This document shows positions 16,856 to 25,581 of a stretch of DNA of 49,678 nt, piece after piece. A program made the translations under genes and the position numbers. The notes under the pieces were generated by a model that saw nothing but the letters and a program-made list of their open reading frames with translations, was not told the DNA's origin and ran no database searches. Position 1 is the first letter of the stretch; each line of letters opens with the position of its first letter. Source of the DNA: Modestobacter muralis (GTDB lineage: Bacteria > Actinomycetota > Actinomycetes > Mycobacteriales > Geodermatophilaceae); contig NZ_JAAGWH010000059.1 in assembly GCF_010682105.1 (NCBI RefSeq), forward strand, positions 1 through 49,678. Direction: 5' to 3'.

Positions 16856-16905
16856 AGAGGACCCCGCTGCCCCGCACGCTCGCCGCGGGGCCCTGCAGCG
16901 GGGCC
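16856..16905. repeat. Palindromic element, family 1, copy 2
   Basis: Follows the folP2 stop by one base (GAGAGGACC...). CCCCGCTGC (16862-16870) pairs perfectly with GCAGCGGGG (16895-16903). Relative to copy 1, a T-A pair is replaced by C-G in both arms. It ends just before the -10 box of the next gene. Confidence 0.8.
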
Positions 16906-16908
16906 ACC

Positions 16909-16914
16909 TAGGGT
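16909..16914 (+). promoter_or_regulatory. -10 box of leaderless quinone oxidoreductase mRNA
   Basis: TAGGGT, six bases before the ATG at 16921; there is no ribosome-binding site. It abuts the palindromic element, which therefore occupies the -35 region. Confidence 0.5.
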
Positions 16915-16920
16915 CGGGGC

Positions 16921-17907
16921 ATGCGCGCTGTCACGATCTCCGAGCCCGGCGGCCCCGAGGTGCTCGGCTGGGGCGAGGTGCCCGACCCCGTCTGCGGGCC
17001 CGGCGAGGTGGTCATCGACGTCACCGCCGCGGCGGTCAACCGGGCCGACCTCATGCAGCGGCAGGGGAGGTACCCGCCGCCCGCGGGGGCGTCCGAGGTG
17101 CTGGGCCTGGAGTGCAGCGGCGTGATCAGCGAGGTCGGCGCCGAGATCACCGGCTGGGCGGTCGGCGACGAGGTGTGCGCGCTGCTGTCCGGCGGCGGGT
17201 ACGCCGAGCGGGTCGCCGTCCCGGCCGGTCAGCTGCTCCCCCGCCCGGCCGGCGTCGAGCTGGCCACGGCCGCCGCGCTGCCCGAGGTGGTCTGCACCGT
17301 CTGGTCGAACGTGTTCATGCGGGCCGGGCTGCGCGCCGGTGAGGTGTTCCTCGTCCACGGCGGGTCCAGCGGCATCGGCACGATGGCGGTCCAGCTCGCC
17401 GTCCGCGCCGGCGCCCGGGTCGCGGTCACCGCCGGAAGCCCGGAGAAGCTGGCCTTCTGCCGCGAGCTGGGCGCGGAGATCACCGTCGCCTACCGGGACG
17501 AGGACTTCGTCGAGGCGGTCCGAACGGCGACCGGCGGGCACGGCGCCGACGTCGTCCTGGACAACATGGGCGCGGCCTACCTGGCCCGCAACGTCGACGT
17601 CCTGGCCGACGGCGGACGGCTGGTGGTGATCGGCATGCAGGGCGGCGCGCGGGCCGAGCTGGACCTGGGGAAGCTGCTCGCCAAGCGGGGCAGCGTGACC
17701 GCCACCGCGCTGCGGTCCCGCCCGGCGACCGGGCCGGGGAGCAAGGCCGAGATCGTCGCCGCGGTCCGGCGCGAGGTCTGGCCCGACGTGGAGCGCGGCG
17801 TCGTCCGGCCGGTCGTGGACCGCCGGCTGCCGATGTCCCGCGCCGGCGAGGCGCACGCCCTGCTGGAGGCCAGCACCCACATCGGCAAGGTCCTGCTGCT
17901 GCCCTGA
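16921..17907 (+). CDS. NAD(P)H quinone oxidoreductase, PIG3/QOR type
   Basis: Zinc-free medium-chain reductase of 328 residues. The N-terminal catalytic domain has VNRADLMQRQGRYPPPAGASEVLGLECSGV, given here as the pieces VNRADLMQRQGRYPPP and LGLECSGV at about 40-65. The Rossmann NADPH motif is VHGGSSGIGTMAVQLA at about 144-160. The C-terminus returns to the catalytic domain (AGEAHALLEASTHIGKVLL). The pattern matches PIG3-like quinone oxidoreductases, which reduce quinones or enones. It is convergent with the cysteine desulfurase-like gene across a large hairpin. Confidence 0.85.
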   Translation: MRAVTISEPGGPEVLGWGEVPDPVCGPGEVVIDVTAAAVNRADLMQRQGRYPPPAGASEVLGLECSGVISEVGAEITGWAVGDEVCALLSGGGYAERVAVPAGQLLPRPAGVELATAAALPEVVCTVWSNVFMRAGLRAGEVFLVHGGSSGIGTMAVQLAVRAGARVAVTAGSPEKLAFCRELGAEITVAYRDEDFVEAVRTATGGHGADVVLDNMGAAYLARNVDVLADGGRLVVIGMQGGARAELDLGKLLAKRGSVTATALRSRPATGPGSKAEIVAAVRREVWPDVERGVVRPVVDRRLPMSRAGEAHALLEASTHIGKVLLLP

Positions 17908-17972
17908 CCAGGCATTGGTACCAATACGTGCGTCTCGCCGCCCAGGACGCACGTATTGGTACCAATGCCTGG
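17908..17972. repeat. Palindromic element, family 2, copy 1 (27-bp perfect stem)
   Basis: The arms at 17908-17934 and 17946-17972 are perfect inverse copies over 27 bp with an 11-base loop. Each arm contains the palindrome ATTGGTACCAAT. It starts right after a stop codon and lies between convergent genes, so it can act as a bidirectional terminator. A second copy at 27901-27973 sits between divergent genes. Confidence 0.85.
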
Positions 17973-17980
17973 GGGCGGCG

Positions 17981-19198
17981 TCAGCGCAGGGAGGAGACGG
18001 TGTCGAGCAGGTGCTCGACCTCCTCGACGGTGTTGTAGTGCATCAGCCCCAGCCGCACGGCACCGCCGGACTCGTTGACCCCGATGGCGTCGAAGAGCTC
18101 GCGGCAGTAGAAGTCGCCGTCCCAGGCGCAGACGCCGCGGCGAGCCAGCTCCCGGGCCACCGCGCGCGGGCGCAGCCGGGACACGGTGAACGACAGCGTC
18201 GGGGTCGTGTACCGGGGCTCGCCGAGCACCTGCACGTGCCCCATCGACCGCAGCCCGCGGTCCAACCGGGAGAACAGCGCGCTCTCGTACAGGCTCACCG
18301 CGGTCATCGAGGTGGCCAGCCGCTCGCGCCGGGTGCCCCCGGTCTCCGGGCACAGGCCGGCCAGGTGGTCGACGGAGGCGGCGACGCCGGCGTAGAGCTC
18401 GTAGGGCGGGGCGCCCAGCTCGAACCGGTCGGGCACCCGGTCGGGCGCGGGCACGAGCTTGTCCGGGTGCAGCTCCTCGAGCAGGCCGGGGTGGGCGACC
18501 ACGGCGCCCACGTGCGGGCCGCCCCACTTGTAGGCCGACAGCGCCAGGAAGTCCGCGCCCAGGACGTCGGCGTCCAGCAGTGCGTGCGGGGCGGCGTGCG
18601 CCCCGTCGAGGAAGACCAGCGCCCCGACCCGGTGGGCGCGCAGCGCGATCGCCGCGACGTCCGGGCAGGTGCCGATGGCGTTGCTGGCCGCGGTGACGGC
18701 GACCAGCCGGGTGCGGCTGGTGAGCAGCTCGTCGTACTGCCAGTCCGGCAGCTCGCCGGTCTCGATGTCGACCTCGGCCCACCGGACGACCAGGCCGAAC
18801 TCGGCGGCGATCTGCAGCCACGGGCGGACGTTGGCGTCGTGGTCGAGCCGGCTCACCACGATCTCGTCGCCGCGCCGCCAGTGCTTGGCCAGCGCCCGGG
18901 CCACCGCGTAGGTCAGCGTGGTCATGTTCGGCCCCAGGACGACGCCGGCCGGCACCCCGCCGACGAGGTCCGCGATCGCCGCGCGGGCACCGGAGACGAG
19001 CTGCTCGGCGCGCGCGGAGGGGGCGAACACCCCGCCCCGGTCGGCGATCGGCACCCGCATCGCCTGGGAGACCGCGCGCACGACGCTCTCGGGCACCAGC
19101 GAGCCACCGGGCCCGTCGGCGTGCACCAGGCCGTCGGAGAGGCCCGGGAACAGCCCCCGGACCCGGGCCACGTCCAGCTGGCCCTCCCCCGACGCCAT
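17981..19198 (-). CDS. Cysteine desulfurase-like PLP enzyme
   Basis: Class V aminotransferase-fold protein of 405 residues. The PLP site is visible as LDGAHAAPHALLD (Asp/His for the cofactor) and the Schiff-base Lys in LSAYKWGGPHVG. Other family segments are LGPNMTTLTYAVARAL and SRLDHDANVRPW. This matches the SufS-like subfamily annotated as cysteine desulfurase-like; the true substrate is unproven, and no suf genes are near. The ATG at 19198 is six bases from a TACGCT box, implying a leaderless mRNA, and the open frame upstream is ignored. It is divergent from bpa. Confidence 0.82.
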   Translation of the reverse strand: MASGEGQLDVARVRGLFPGLSDGLVHADGPGGSLVPESVVRAVSQAMRVPIADRGGVFAPSARAEQLVSGARAAIADLVGGVPAGVVLGPNMTTLTYAVARALAKHWRRGDEIVVSRLDHDANVRPWLQIAAEFGLVVRWAEVDIETGELPDWQYDELLTSRTRLVAVTAASNAIGTCPDVAAIALRAHRVGALVFLDGAHAAPHALLDADVLGADFLALSAYKWGGPHVGAVVAHPGLLEELHPDKLVPAPDRVPDRFELGAPPYELYAGVAASVDHLAGLCPETGGTRRERLATSMTAVSLYESALFSRLDRGLRSMGHVQVLGEPRYTTPTLSFTVSRLRPRAVARELARRGVCAWDGDFYCRELFDAIGVNESGGAVRLGLMHYNTVEEVEHLLDTVSSLR

Positions 19199-19204
19199 GC
19201 CGGG

Positions 19205-19210
19205 AGCGTA
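19205..19210 (-). promoter_or_regulatory. -10 box of leaderless cysteine desulfurase-like mRNA
   Basis: TACGCT on the minus strand, six bases before the ATG at 19198, with no ribosome-binding site. Confidence 0.5.
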
Positions 19211-19274
19211 GTTCGGCCGGGGCCCCCACCGGGCACCTCGGCGTGTCCGTCCGGGGCCGGGGCAGGATGGGGGC

Positions 19275-19811
19275 ATGACAGCACCAGGCAGCGGTGACCC
19301 CCGGGCGCAGCAGGTCCTCGTCGTGGGGCCGGACGGCCAGCCGGTCGGTACGGCCCCCGTCCCCTACGACGACGGGGCCGTCGACGGCATGGGCGGCATC
19401 GGCGACCTGGTCGAGCAGCCGGCCAAGGTCATGCGGATCGGCACGATGATCAAGCAGCTGCTGGAGGAGGTCCGCGCCGCTCCCCTGGACGACGCCAGCC
19501 GCAACCGGCTGCGCGACATCCACGCCTCCTCCATCCGCGAGCTCGAGCAGGGCCTGGCCCCCGAGCTGCGCGAGGAGCTGGAGCGCATCGCGCTGCCGTT
19601 CAACGAGGACGAGACGCCGTCGGACGCCGAGCTGCGGATCGCCCAGGCGCAGCTGGTCGGGTGGCTGGAGGGCGTCTTCCACGGCATCCAGACCGCGCTG
19701 TTCGCCCAGCAGATGGCCGCCCGCGCGCAGCTGGAGGAGATGCGGCGCAAGGCGCTGCCGCCCGGCGCCAGCACCCCCGACGCACGCCCCGGCGGCGGCC
19801 AGTACCTCTGA
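19275..19811 (+). CDS. bpa: Bacterial proteasome activator Bpa (PafE)
   Basis: ATP-independent ring activator of the 20S proteasome, 178 residues. The central four-helix region (about 40-155) contains EQPAKVMRIGTMIKQLLEEV and LVGWLEGVFHGIQTALFAQQM. The C-terminus ends GGGQYL, the GQYL motif that docks into the proteasome and opens its gate. This implies that the organism has a 20S proteasome, a trait of some actinobacteria. The ATG at 19275 follows a CAGGAT box by six bases, so it may be leaderless. It is divergent from the desulfurase-like gene. Confidence 0.92.
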   Translation: MTAPGSGDPRAQQVLVVGPDGQPVGTAPVPYDDGAVDGMGGIGDLVEQPAKVMRIGTMIKQLLEEVRAAPLDDASRNRLRDIHASSIRELEQGLAPELREELERIALPFNEDETPSDAELRIAQAQLVGWLEGVFHGIQTALFAQQMAARAQLEEMRRKALPPGASTPDARPGGGQYL

Positions 19812-19933
19812 GGGAGCAGCCGGCTCACCCGTTGGGGTGATCCGGCGGGTCCGGCATTGCCGATGACCCCGCTGGTCGTCACCGTCGGCCACCGGAGGCC
19901 GGACTCACCGGCCCCGTCCACGGGAGGACCAGC

Positions 19934-20212
19934 ATGACCGCAGCACACCGACCCGACGTCACCGGCAAGGCCACCGGCTCCAACGGCCAGGCCGTCGCCG
20001 GGTTCGTCACCGGCCTGCTCAGCCCGATCTCGGCGCTGTTCATCCCGATCGTCGGCATCGTCCTGGGCGTCGTCGGCATCGTGCTGGGCCTGCGCGCCCG
20101 CAAGCAGCCCGGCTCGACCGGGCTGGCCACCGCCGGCATCGTGCTCGGTGCCGTCGGCATCGTCCTGGCGATCGTGCTGGTCGTCGCCGCGGTGGCGATC
20201 GTCAACAGCTGA
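19934..20212 (+). CDS. DUF4190 small membrane protein
   Basis: Protein of 92 residues with two long hydrophobic helices (about 22-55 and 65-90) rich in Gly, Val and Ile, split by a basic loop GLRARKQPGSTGLA. The repeated GIVLG(A/V)VGIVL motif in both helices is typical of DUF4190. The ATG at 19934 has GGGAGGACC upstream. Function unknown. A perfect GC hairpin ends the gene. Confidence 0.8.
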   Translation: MTAAHRPDVTGKATGSNGQAVAGFVTGLLSPISALFIPIVGIVLGVVGIVLGLRARKQPGSTGLATAGIVLGAVGIVLAIVLVVAAVAIVNS

Positions 20213-20220
20213 CGGCCATC

Positions 20221-20250
20221 GCCGGCCGGGGGCACGCGCCCCCGGCCGGC
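20221..20250. terminator. Bidirectional terminator hairpin
   Basis: GCCGGCCGGGGGC and GCCCCCGGCCGGC form a perfect 13-bp stem with the tetraloop acgc, between the convergent DUF4190 and CheW genes. Confidence 0.75.
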
Positions 20251-20254
20251 GGGC

Positions 20255-21793
20255 TCAACCGGCGACCAGCTCCTCCGCCCGCGGCACGCGGGGGACCGGG
20301 ACGGCGACCGGCCCCTGGACGGCGCGGGCCACCCGCTGCAGGTCCAGCCCGGGCAGCAGCCGGGTCTCCCCGCCCACCTGCACCAGCGGCGAGGTCTGCA
20401 GCACCCGCTCGAGCTGGTCGGCGCCGCGGTCGCGGACCTGGTCGGGGTCGGTCCAGGTCAGCGGGTCGATGCTGCGCAGCGTGTCGACGGCGAAGGCGAC
20501 CGACGCGCCGTCGACGTCCACCAGCAGCAGGCAGGTCGAGGCGGTGACCGGCCGGCTCGCGTGGCCGATGAGCGAGGCCAGGCACAGCACCGGTACCACC
20601 GTCCGCCGGTGAGTGATCAGCCCGAGCAGCCCCGGCACCGACGTCCGGGTGAGGGTCTCCGGGAACGGCAGGATCTCGCTGACCTGCTCCAGCGGCGTGG
20701 CGATGTCCAGGCCGATCGAGTACGTCAGGTACGCCGGCGCCCCGCTGGCCGCCGCGGCCGCCGCGGACACCCTCGCCTCGTCCCCACCGTGGGTGGGCTC
20801 CAGCGCGGTGTTCACCGACGCGAAGCCCGACAGCTGGGCGTCGGCCAGCAGCGCCGTCCCGTCCAGCACCAGGCAGTCACCGAAGCCGTCGACCTGCACC
20901 ATCCCGTCGAGCAGGTCGGGCCGGGGCAGCGCGAACGACGGGGTGGGCAGGACGTCGTCCGGGCCGACGTGGGCCAGCTCCAGCAGCTCGCTGAGCGCCA
21001 GCACCACGTAGCCGGTGCCCAGGTCGAGCACCAGCCCGGCGCCGGTGTCCGCGCGCGCGAGCTCGCCCAGGCCGAGCAGCACCAGCGGGTCGACGACGGG
21101 CACCTCCCGGTCGTCGTACTCGACGGTGCCCGGGCACATCCGGCTGGTCAGCACCGAGGCGCGCAGGTCCGGCGTCGGGATCGTGGTGTGCACGTGCGCG
21201 GCGTCGATCGCCAGCCGGTACTCCCCGCAGCGCAGCACGGTGAGGGTGCGCCGGCCCGCCCCCGGGCTGCCGTCGCGCCCCGCGGCCGGGGCCCGGGTGA
21301 CGTCGGTGACCGTGGGGACGCCGGGCAGCTGGAGTACCGCAGCGGCGTCCAGCACGCTGTAGGCGCGACCGGTGTCGGGGTGGCGGAAGGTGTGGGAGAA
21401 CAGCAGCCCACCGCCGTGTGCGTGGGCGGCCACCAGGGTCTCGGCGGCGACCTCGCAGATGCCCTGCACCTGGTCGGCCAGCAGCCCCAGCACCCGGTCG
21501 CCCCAGGCCACGACGACGACGACCTGGTCGGCGCGCCGGACCTCGGGACGGCCGGTCACCGCCTGCAGGTCCAGCACCGGCAGCACCAGCCGGCGCAGCT
21601 CGATCGCGCCGAGCAGGCCGGGCGCCACCGCGGGCAGCCCGGCCAGCTCGGCCGGGCACGGCACGACCTCCCGCAGCGCCGACAGCGGCAGGGCGACGTC
21701 CATCCCGGCCAGCCGGAGCAGGCCGTAGACGACGTACCCGCCGGTGTCCCCGTCAGCGCCCCCGGGCACCGGGTGCTCCAGCGAGGTGGTCAC
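20255..21793 (-). CDS. Protein with three tandem CheW domains
   Basis: Soluble chemotaxis adaptor of 512 residues. Three CheW-like units can be seen: about 19-155 (YVVYGLLRLAGMDVALPLSALREV), 180-325 (LTVLRCGEYRLAIDAAHVHTTIP) and 350-490 (AYLTYSIGLDIATPLEQVSEILP). Each has the beta-barrel pattern and a Gly-rich turn such as GLLGLITHRRTVVPVL. Ordinary CheW is about 150 residues with one domain. It starts five bases after the stop of the six-PAS chemoreceptor, so the two are almost certainly co-transcribed and act together. No cheA, cheY or cheR is in the window. Confidence 0.82.
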   Translation of the reverse strand: MTTSLEHPVPGGADGDTGGYVVYGLLRLAGMDVALPLSALREVVPCPAELAGLPAVAPGLLGAIELRRLVLPVLDLQAVTGRPEVRRADQVVVVVAWGDRVLGLLADQVQGICEVAAETLVAAHAHGGGLLFSHTFRHPDTGRAYSVLDAAAVLQLPGVPTVTDVTRAPAAGRDGSPGAGRRTLTVLRCGEYRLAIDAAHVHTTIPTPDLRASVLTSRMCPGTVEYDDREVPVVDPLVLLGLGELARADTGAGLVLDLGTGYVVLALSELLELAHVGPDDVLPTPSFALPRPDLLDGMVQVDGFGDCLVLDGTALLADAQLSGFASVNTALEPTHGGDEARVSAAAAAASGAPAYLTYSIGLDIATPLEQVSEILPFPETLTRTSVPGLLGLITHRRTVVPVLCLASLIGHASRPVTASTCLLLVDVDGASVAFAVDTLRSIDPLTWTDPDQVRDRGADQLERVLQTSPLVQVGGETRLLPGLDLQRVARAVQGPVAVPVPRVPRAEELVAG

Positions 21794-21798
21794 GGCCG

Positions 21799-24618
21799 TC
21801 AGCCCGCCGAGGCGAGCTGGGCGATGAGCTCGTCGACCTCACGGGATGCCTCCTGCTGCAGCTGCGTGGACTCCGAGATGCTCAGGATCGTCTCGTTGGT
21901 GCGCGTGACGCTGCTGACGATCCGCTCGAAGGCGTTCTCGGCCCGCTTGGACACCTCCGAGCCCTGGGCGACCCGCTCGGCGGACTCCTCGATGAGCTTG
22001 CCGATCTGCTGCGAGGCCTCGAAGGAGCGCTCGGCCAGCTTGCGGACCTCACCGGCGACGATGGAGAAGCCGACGCCGTGCTCACCGGCCCGGGCCGCCT
22101 CGATCGAGGCGTTGAAGGCCAGCAGGTTGGTCTGGTTGGCGATCTCGCCCATGACCCGGACGATCTCGGTGATCGAGTTCGACGACTTCTGGATCAGCGC
22201 GATGGCCTCCAGCGAGGCACGCAGCGCCTCCACGCCCTGACGGGCGTTGTCCTGGGTCTCGGCGGCCAGCCCGGTCGCGGTCTGGGAGCTGCGGGCGATG
22301 TCCTCGATGGAGGTGGACAGGTGCTGCACCGAGGCGGTCATGTCCCGGGTGCCCAGGGCGATGCGCCGCTCCCGCTCGACCTCCGCGGTGACGTCGTAGG
22401 CGAACTTGACCACCTTGAACGGCTTCCCGGTCAGGTCGAGGATCGGGTTGTAGGTGGCCTGGATGTGCACGTCGCGGCCGTACTTGCCCTTGCGGTGGAA
22501 CCGCCCGGCCAGCACCTCGCCGTCGGCGAGCCGGATCCAGAAGTCCCGGTACTCCGGCGAGCGGATGTGGTCGTCGGTGCAGAACTCACTGTGGTGGTGA
22601 CCGAGGACCTCGCGGCGCGAGTAGCCCATCGTGCGCAGGAAGTTGTCGTTGGCGGCCAGGACGTTGCCCTCGAGGTCGAACTCGATGACCGCCTGGGCGC
22701 GGTCCACCGCGTTGACCCGCGCCTCGATCTCGGCGCTGCGCAGCTTGGCCGTGGTGACGTCGGTGGCGAAATTGACGACCTTGAACGGGCGGCCGGTGTC
22801 GTCGAGGATCGGGTTGTAGGTCGCCTGGATCCACACGTCCCGGCCGCTCTTGTGCAGTCGCCGGTACTCCCCGGTGTGGAAGTCGCCGCTCCCGAGCTTC
22901 TCCCAGAAGTCCCGGTACTCCTGGGTGGCGGTGTAGGCAGGGTCGCAGAAGACCCGGTGGTGCTTGCCCTGCACCTCCGACAGCGTGTAGCCCAGCGCGT
23001 CGAGGAAGTTGCCGTTCGCGGTCAGGATCGTGCCGTCGAGGTCGAACTCGATGACCGCCTGGGCGCGCTCGATCGCGGCGACCTTGCCGGTGAACTCCGC
23101 GTTCTGCCGCTTGGCCCGGGTGACGTCGGTGGCGAACTTGACCACCTTCAGCACGCGGCCGGCGTCGTCGAGGATCGGGTTGTAGGTGGCCTGCAGCCAC
23201 ACCTCGCGCCCGTCCTTGTCCCGGCGCTTGAACTCCCCGGACTCGTAGTGGCCCTGGCCCAGACGCTGCCAGAACTCGGCGTACTCGTCGGAGGCGGCGT
23301 AGGTGGCGTCGCAGAACATCCGGTGGTGCTTGCCGCGGATCTCGTTGAGCGGCCAGCCCATGGTGTCGACGAAGTTCTGGTTGGCCGTCAGCACCCGGCC
23401 GGTGAGGTCGAACTCGATGACCGCCTGCGCGCGCTCGATGGCGGCCACCTTGCCGCGCGCCTCGGCGCCGGCGAACTTGGCGTCGGTGATGTCGCTGGCG
23501 AACTTGACGATCTTGATCGGCCTGCCGGTGTCGTCGAGGATCGGGTTGTAGGTGGCCTGCAGCCACACCTCGCGCCCGTCCTTGGCCAGCCGCTTGAACT
23601 CCCCCGCCTCGTACGCGCCGGCCCCCAGCCGCGCCCAGAACTCCTCGTACTCCTGGCTGCTGGCCAGCGTCGGCTCGCAGAAGACCCGGTGGTGCTTGCC
23701 CACGACCTCGTGCAGGGCGTAGCCCATCGTCTCCAGGAAGTTGGCGTTCGCGCCGAGGACGGTGCCGTCGGTCTTGAACTCGATCACCGCCTGGGCCCGG
23801 TCGATGGCCGCCACCTTGCCCCGCGACTCCACGTCGGCCAGGCGCGCGACGGTGATGTCGCTGGCGAACTTGACCACCTTCACCGGGTGGCCCTCGTCGT
23901 CCAGGATCGGGTTGTAGGTGGCCTGCAGCCACACCTCACGGCCGCCCTTGGCCAGCCGCTTGTAGACCCCGCCCTCGAACTGGCCGGTGCCCAGCCGCTG
24001 CCAGAACTCCGCGTACTCGGCGCTCGCGGCCACCGCGGGCTCGACGAACATCCGGTGGTGCTTGCCCCGCACCTCGGCGAGGGTGTAGCCCATCGCGTCC
24101 AGGAAGTTGCTGTTCGCGCTGAGGACCGTGCCGTCGAGGGTGAACTCGATGACGGCCTGCGACCGGTCGAGGGCCACCGCCTGGCTCTGCCGCTCGAGTG
24201 CGGCGACCTTCCCCTCGGTGATGTCGGTGGCCAGCACGACGACCTTGACCGGCTGGCCGGTCGCGTCCGGCATCGGGATGTAGGAGCCGCGCAGCCACAC
24301 CTCGCGGCCGCCCTTGCCCATCCGCTTGACCACCACGCCCGCGTCGATCTCCCCGGCCGCCATCCGCTCCCAGAACGCGGCGTAGTCGGCGGAGGCGGCG
24401 TGCACGGGGTCGCAGACCATCCGGTGGTTCCGCCCGATCAGCTCGGCGGCGGAGTAGCCCATGACGTCGAGGTAGTGCTGGTTGGCCGTCAGCACGGTCC
24501 CGTCGAGGGCGAGCTCGACCATCGCGGACGACTCCCGCATGGCCAGCGCGATGCGGCGCAGCTCGAGGACGTCGTCGGGGACGGCCGGCGAGCTGGCCGG
24601 GGCGGGTCGATCGGGCAT
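21799..24618 (-). CDS. Soluble methyl-accepting chemotaxis protein with six PAS domains
   Basis: Chemoreceptor-like protein of 939 residues without membrane segments. Six PAS units fill residues about 30-750, each with the core LDGTVL.AN.NFL..MGY, a GKHHRMF-type loop and the closing segment YNPILDD.G.P.KVVKFA.D. The C-terminal 190 residues form the MCP signalling hairpin, including [21 protein letters not shown] and [12 protein letters not shown], which binds CheW and CheA. The ATG at 24618 has GGAGGT five bases upstream. PAS domains of this style often bind FAD or haem for redox or oxygen sensing; the ligand is not visible. The triple-CheW gene follows directly. Confidence 0.92.
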   Translation of the reverse strand: MPDRPAPASSPAVPDDVLELRRIALAMRESSAMVELALDGTVLTANQHYLDVMGYSAAELIGRNHRMVCDPVHAASADYAAFWERMAAGEIDAGVVVKRMGKGGREVWLRGSYIPMPDATGQPVKVVVLATDITEGKVAALERQSQAVALDRSQAVIEFTLDGTVLSANSNFLDAMGYTLAEVRGKHHRMFVEPAVAASAEYAEFWQRLGTGQFEGGVYKRLAKGGREVWLQATYNPILDDEGHPVKVVKFASDITVARLADVESRGKVAAIDRAQAVIEFKTDGTVLGANANFLETMGYALHEVVGKHHRVFCEPTLASSQEYEEFWARLGAGAYEAGEFKRLAKDGREVWLQATYNPILDDTGRPIKIVKFASDITDAKFAGAEARGKVAAIERAQAVIEFDLTGRVLTANQNFVDTMGWPLNEIRGKHHRMFCDATYAASDEYAEFWQRLGQGHYESGEFKRRDKDGREVWLQATYNPILDDAGRVLKVVKFATDVTRAKRQNAEFTGKVAAIERAQAVIEFDLDGTILTANGNFLDALGYTLSEVQGKHHRVFCDPAYTATQEYRDFWEKLGSGDFHTGEYRRLHKSGRDVWIQATYNPILDDTGRPFKVVNFATDVTTAKLRSAEIEARVNAVDRAQAVIEFDLEGNVLAANDNFLRTMGYSRREVLGHHHSEFCTDDHIRSPEYRDFWIRLADGEVLAGRFHRKGKYGRDVHIQATYNPILDLTGKPFKVVKFAYDVTAEVERERRIALGTRDMTASVQHLSTSIEDIARSSQTATGLAAETQDNARQGVEALRASLEAIALIQKSSNSITEIVRVMGEIANQTNLLAFNASIEAARAGEHGVGFSIVAGEVRKLAERSFEASQQIGKLIEESAERVAQGSEVSKRAENAFERIVSSVTRTNETILSISESTQLQQEASREVDELIAQLASAG
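22441..24290 (-). repeat. Six PAS-encoding units with a 366-bp period
   Basis: The segment encoding the Tyr-Asn-Pro-Ile motif recurs with exact spacing at 22441, 22807, 23173, 23539, 23905 and, slightly diverged, 24271. Each step is exactly 366 bases (122 codons). Neighbouring bases are largely identical between the inner copies, which points to tandem duplication. Confidence 0.85.
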
Positions 24619-24709
24619 GGGGGACCTCCGGGCGAGGGCAGTGAGGGGGTCCGGCCGCGTCGTCGACCGGTGTTCCCCCTTCTCATCGGCAGTCCCACCG
24701 CGGGGATGA

Positions 24710-24742
24710 CCGGTGGCGCGCGGTCCGGTCGTGCGCCACCGG
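24710..24742 (-). terminator. Terminator hairpin after the serS-HAD operon
   Basis: CCGGTGGCGC (24710-24719) and GCGCCACCGG (24733-24742) form a perfect 10-bp stem 30 bases beyond the stop of the last HAD gene (minus strand). The remaining bases to 24619 should hold the chemoreceptor promoter. Confidence 0.55.
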
Positions 24743-24771
24743 ACTGCGCGGTGGAGCGGCCCGGCCCCGGC

Positions 24772-25581
24772 TCAGCGAGGCAGCGACGCCAGGAAGACCG
24801 CCACGCCGTCGGCGGTGTGCGCGTCGGTGACGTCGGTGGCCGCGGCCAGCACGTCGGGGTGGGCGTTCGCCATGGCCACGGCCCGGCCACCGCCCTGCCG
24901 GACCCAGTCGAAGGCGGCGAGGTCGTTGGGCATGTCCCCGAAGTAGACGACGTCGGCCGGGCCCAGCCCGCGCTCGGCGGCGACCCGGGCCAACCCGGTG
25001 GCCTTGGTGACGCCGCGGGCGGAGATCTCGGCCAGCGCGTCGGTGGATGAGTTGGTGACCGTCGCGGCGTCGCCGACGACCTCGGCGACCATCTCGACGA
25101 ACTGCTCACGGGGCAGGTGCTCGTGCCGGGCCAGCAGCTTGGCCACCGGCTGGGCCACCATCTCCTCCAGCGTGGCGAGCGAGACACCGGGGGCGTCGAC
25201 GTCCCACCGGGGCTGGTAGATCGGCTCGTGCCGGAACTGGTCGCCGTACTCGACGGCGAACCAGGTGTCCGGCTCTCGGCGCCGCAGCTCCCCGGTGACC
25301 TCGCGCAGCACGTCGGTGGTGACCGGGTGCTCCTCCAGCACGGTGAACGACTCGAGGTCCAGCAGCACCGCGCCGTTGCAGCACACCGCGAGGCCGCTGC
25401 CCAGCTGCTCGCGGATGCCCAGCATCCAGCGCGGCGGCCGGCCGGTGGCCAGCAGCAGCGGGACGCCCGCCTCGGCCCAGCGGCCCAGCTCGGCCAGGGT
25501 CGTGTCGCTGATGACCTCGTCGGAGCCGAGCAGGGTGCCGTCGATGTCGCTGACGATCAGCGACGGGCGCCAGTCAGCCAC
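24772..25581 (-). CDS. HAD-family (Cof-type) hydrolase
   Basis: Haloacid dehalogenase-superfamily phosphatase of 269 residues, probably acting on a small sugar or nucleotide phosphate. Motif I is VSDIDGTLLG with the nucleophile Asp. Motif II is LLATGRP. The motif III Lys lies in [10 protein letters not shown], and motif IV is [12 protein letters not shown]. The cap is the C2B type of Cof proteins. The GTG start at 25581 overlaps the preceding HAD gene by eight bases. It is the third gene of the serS operon and closely resembles its neighbour, suggesting tandem duplication. Confidence 0.88.
   Translation of the reverse strand: MADWRPSLIVSDIDGTLLGSDEVISDTTLAELGRWAEAGVPLLLATGRPPRWMLGIREQLGSGLAVCCNGAVLLDLESFTVLEEHPVTTDVLREVTGELRRREPDTWFAVEYGDQFRHEPIYQPRWDVDAPGVSLATLEEMVAQPVAKLLARHEHLPREQFVEMVAEVVGDAATVTNSSTDALAEISARGVTKATGLARVAAERGLGPADVVYFGDMPNDLAAFDWVRQGGGRAVAMANAHPDVLAAATDVTDAHTADGVAVFLASLPR

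Noticed and set aside
17908-17972. Terminal repeat of an insertion sequence
   Set aside because: No transposase lies nearby, and the two arms face each other across 11 bases; it is a hairpin element.
24640-24710. SigD/FliA-type flagellar promoter before the chemoreceptor (GCCGATGA on the minus strand)
   Set aside because: The -10 is close to consensus, but no acceptable -35 at the right distance was found, so it is left uncalled.
21418-25050. Plus-strand frame of 1210 codons opposite the chemoreceptor
   Set aside because: Its internal repeats mirror the PAS repeats on the other strand; no family motif and no start signal.
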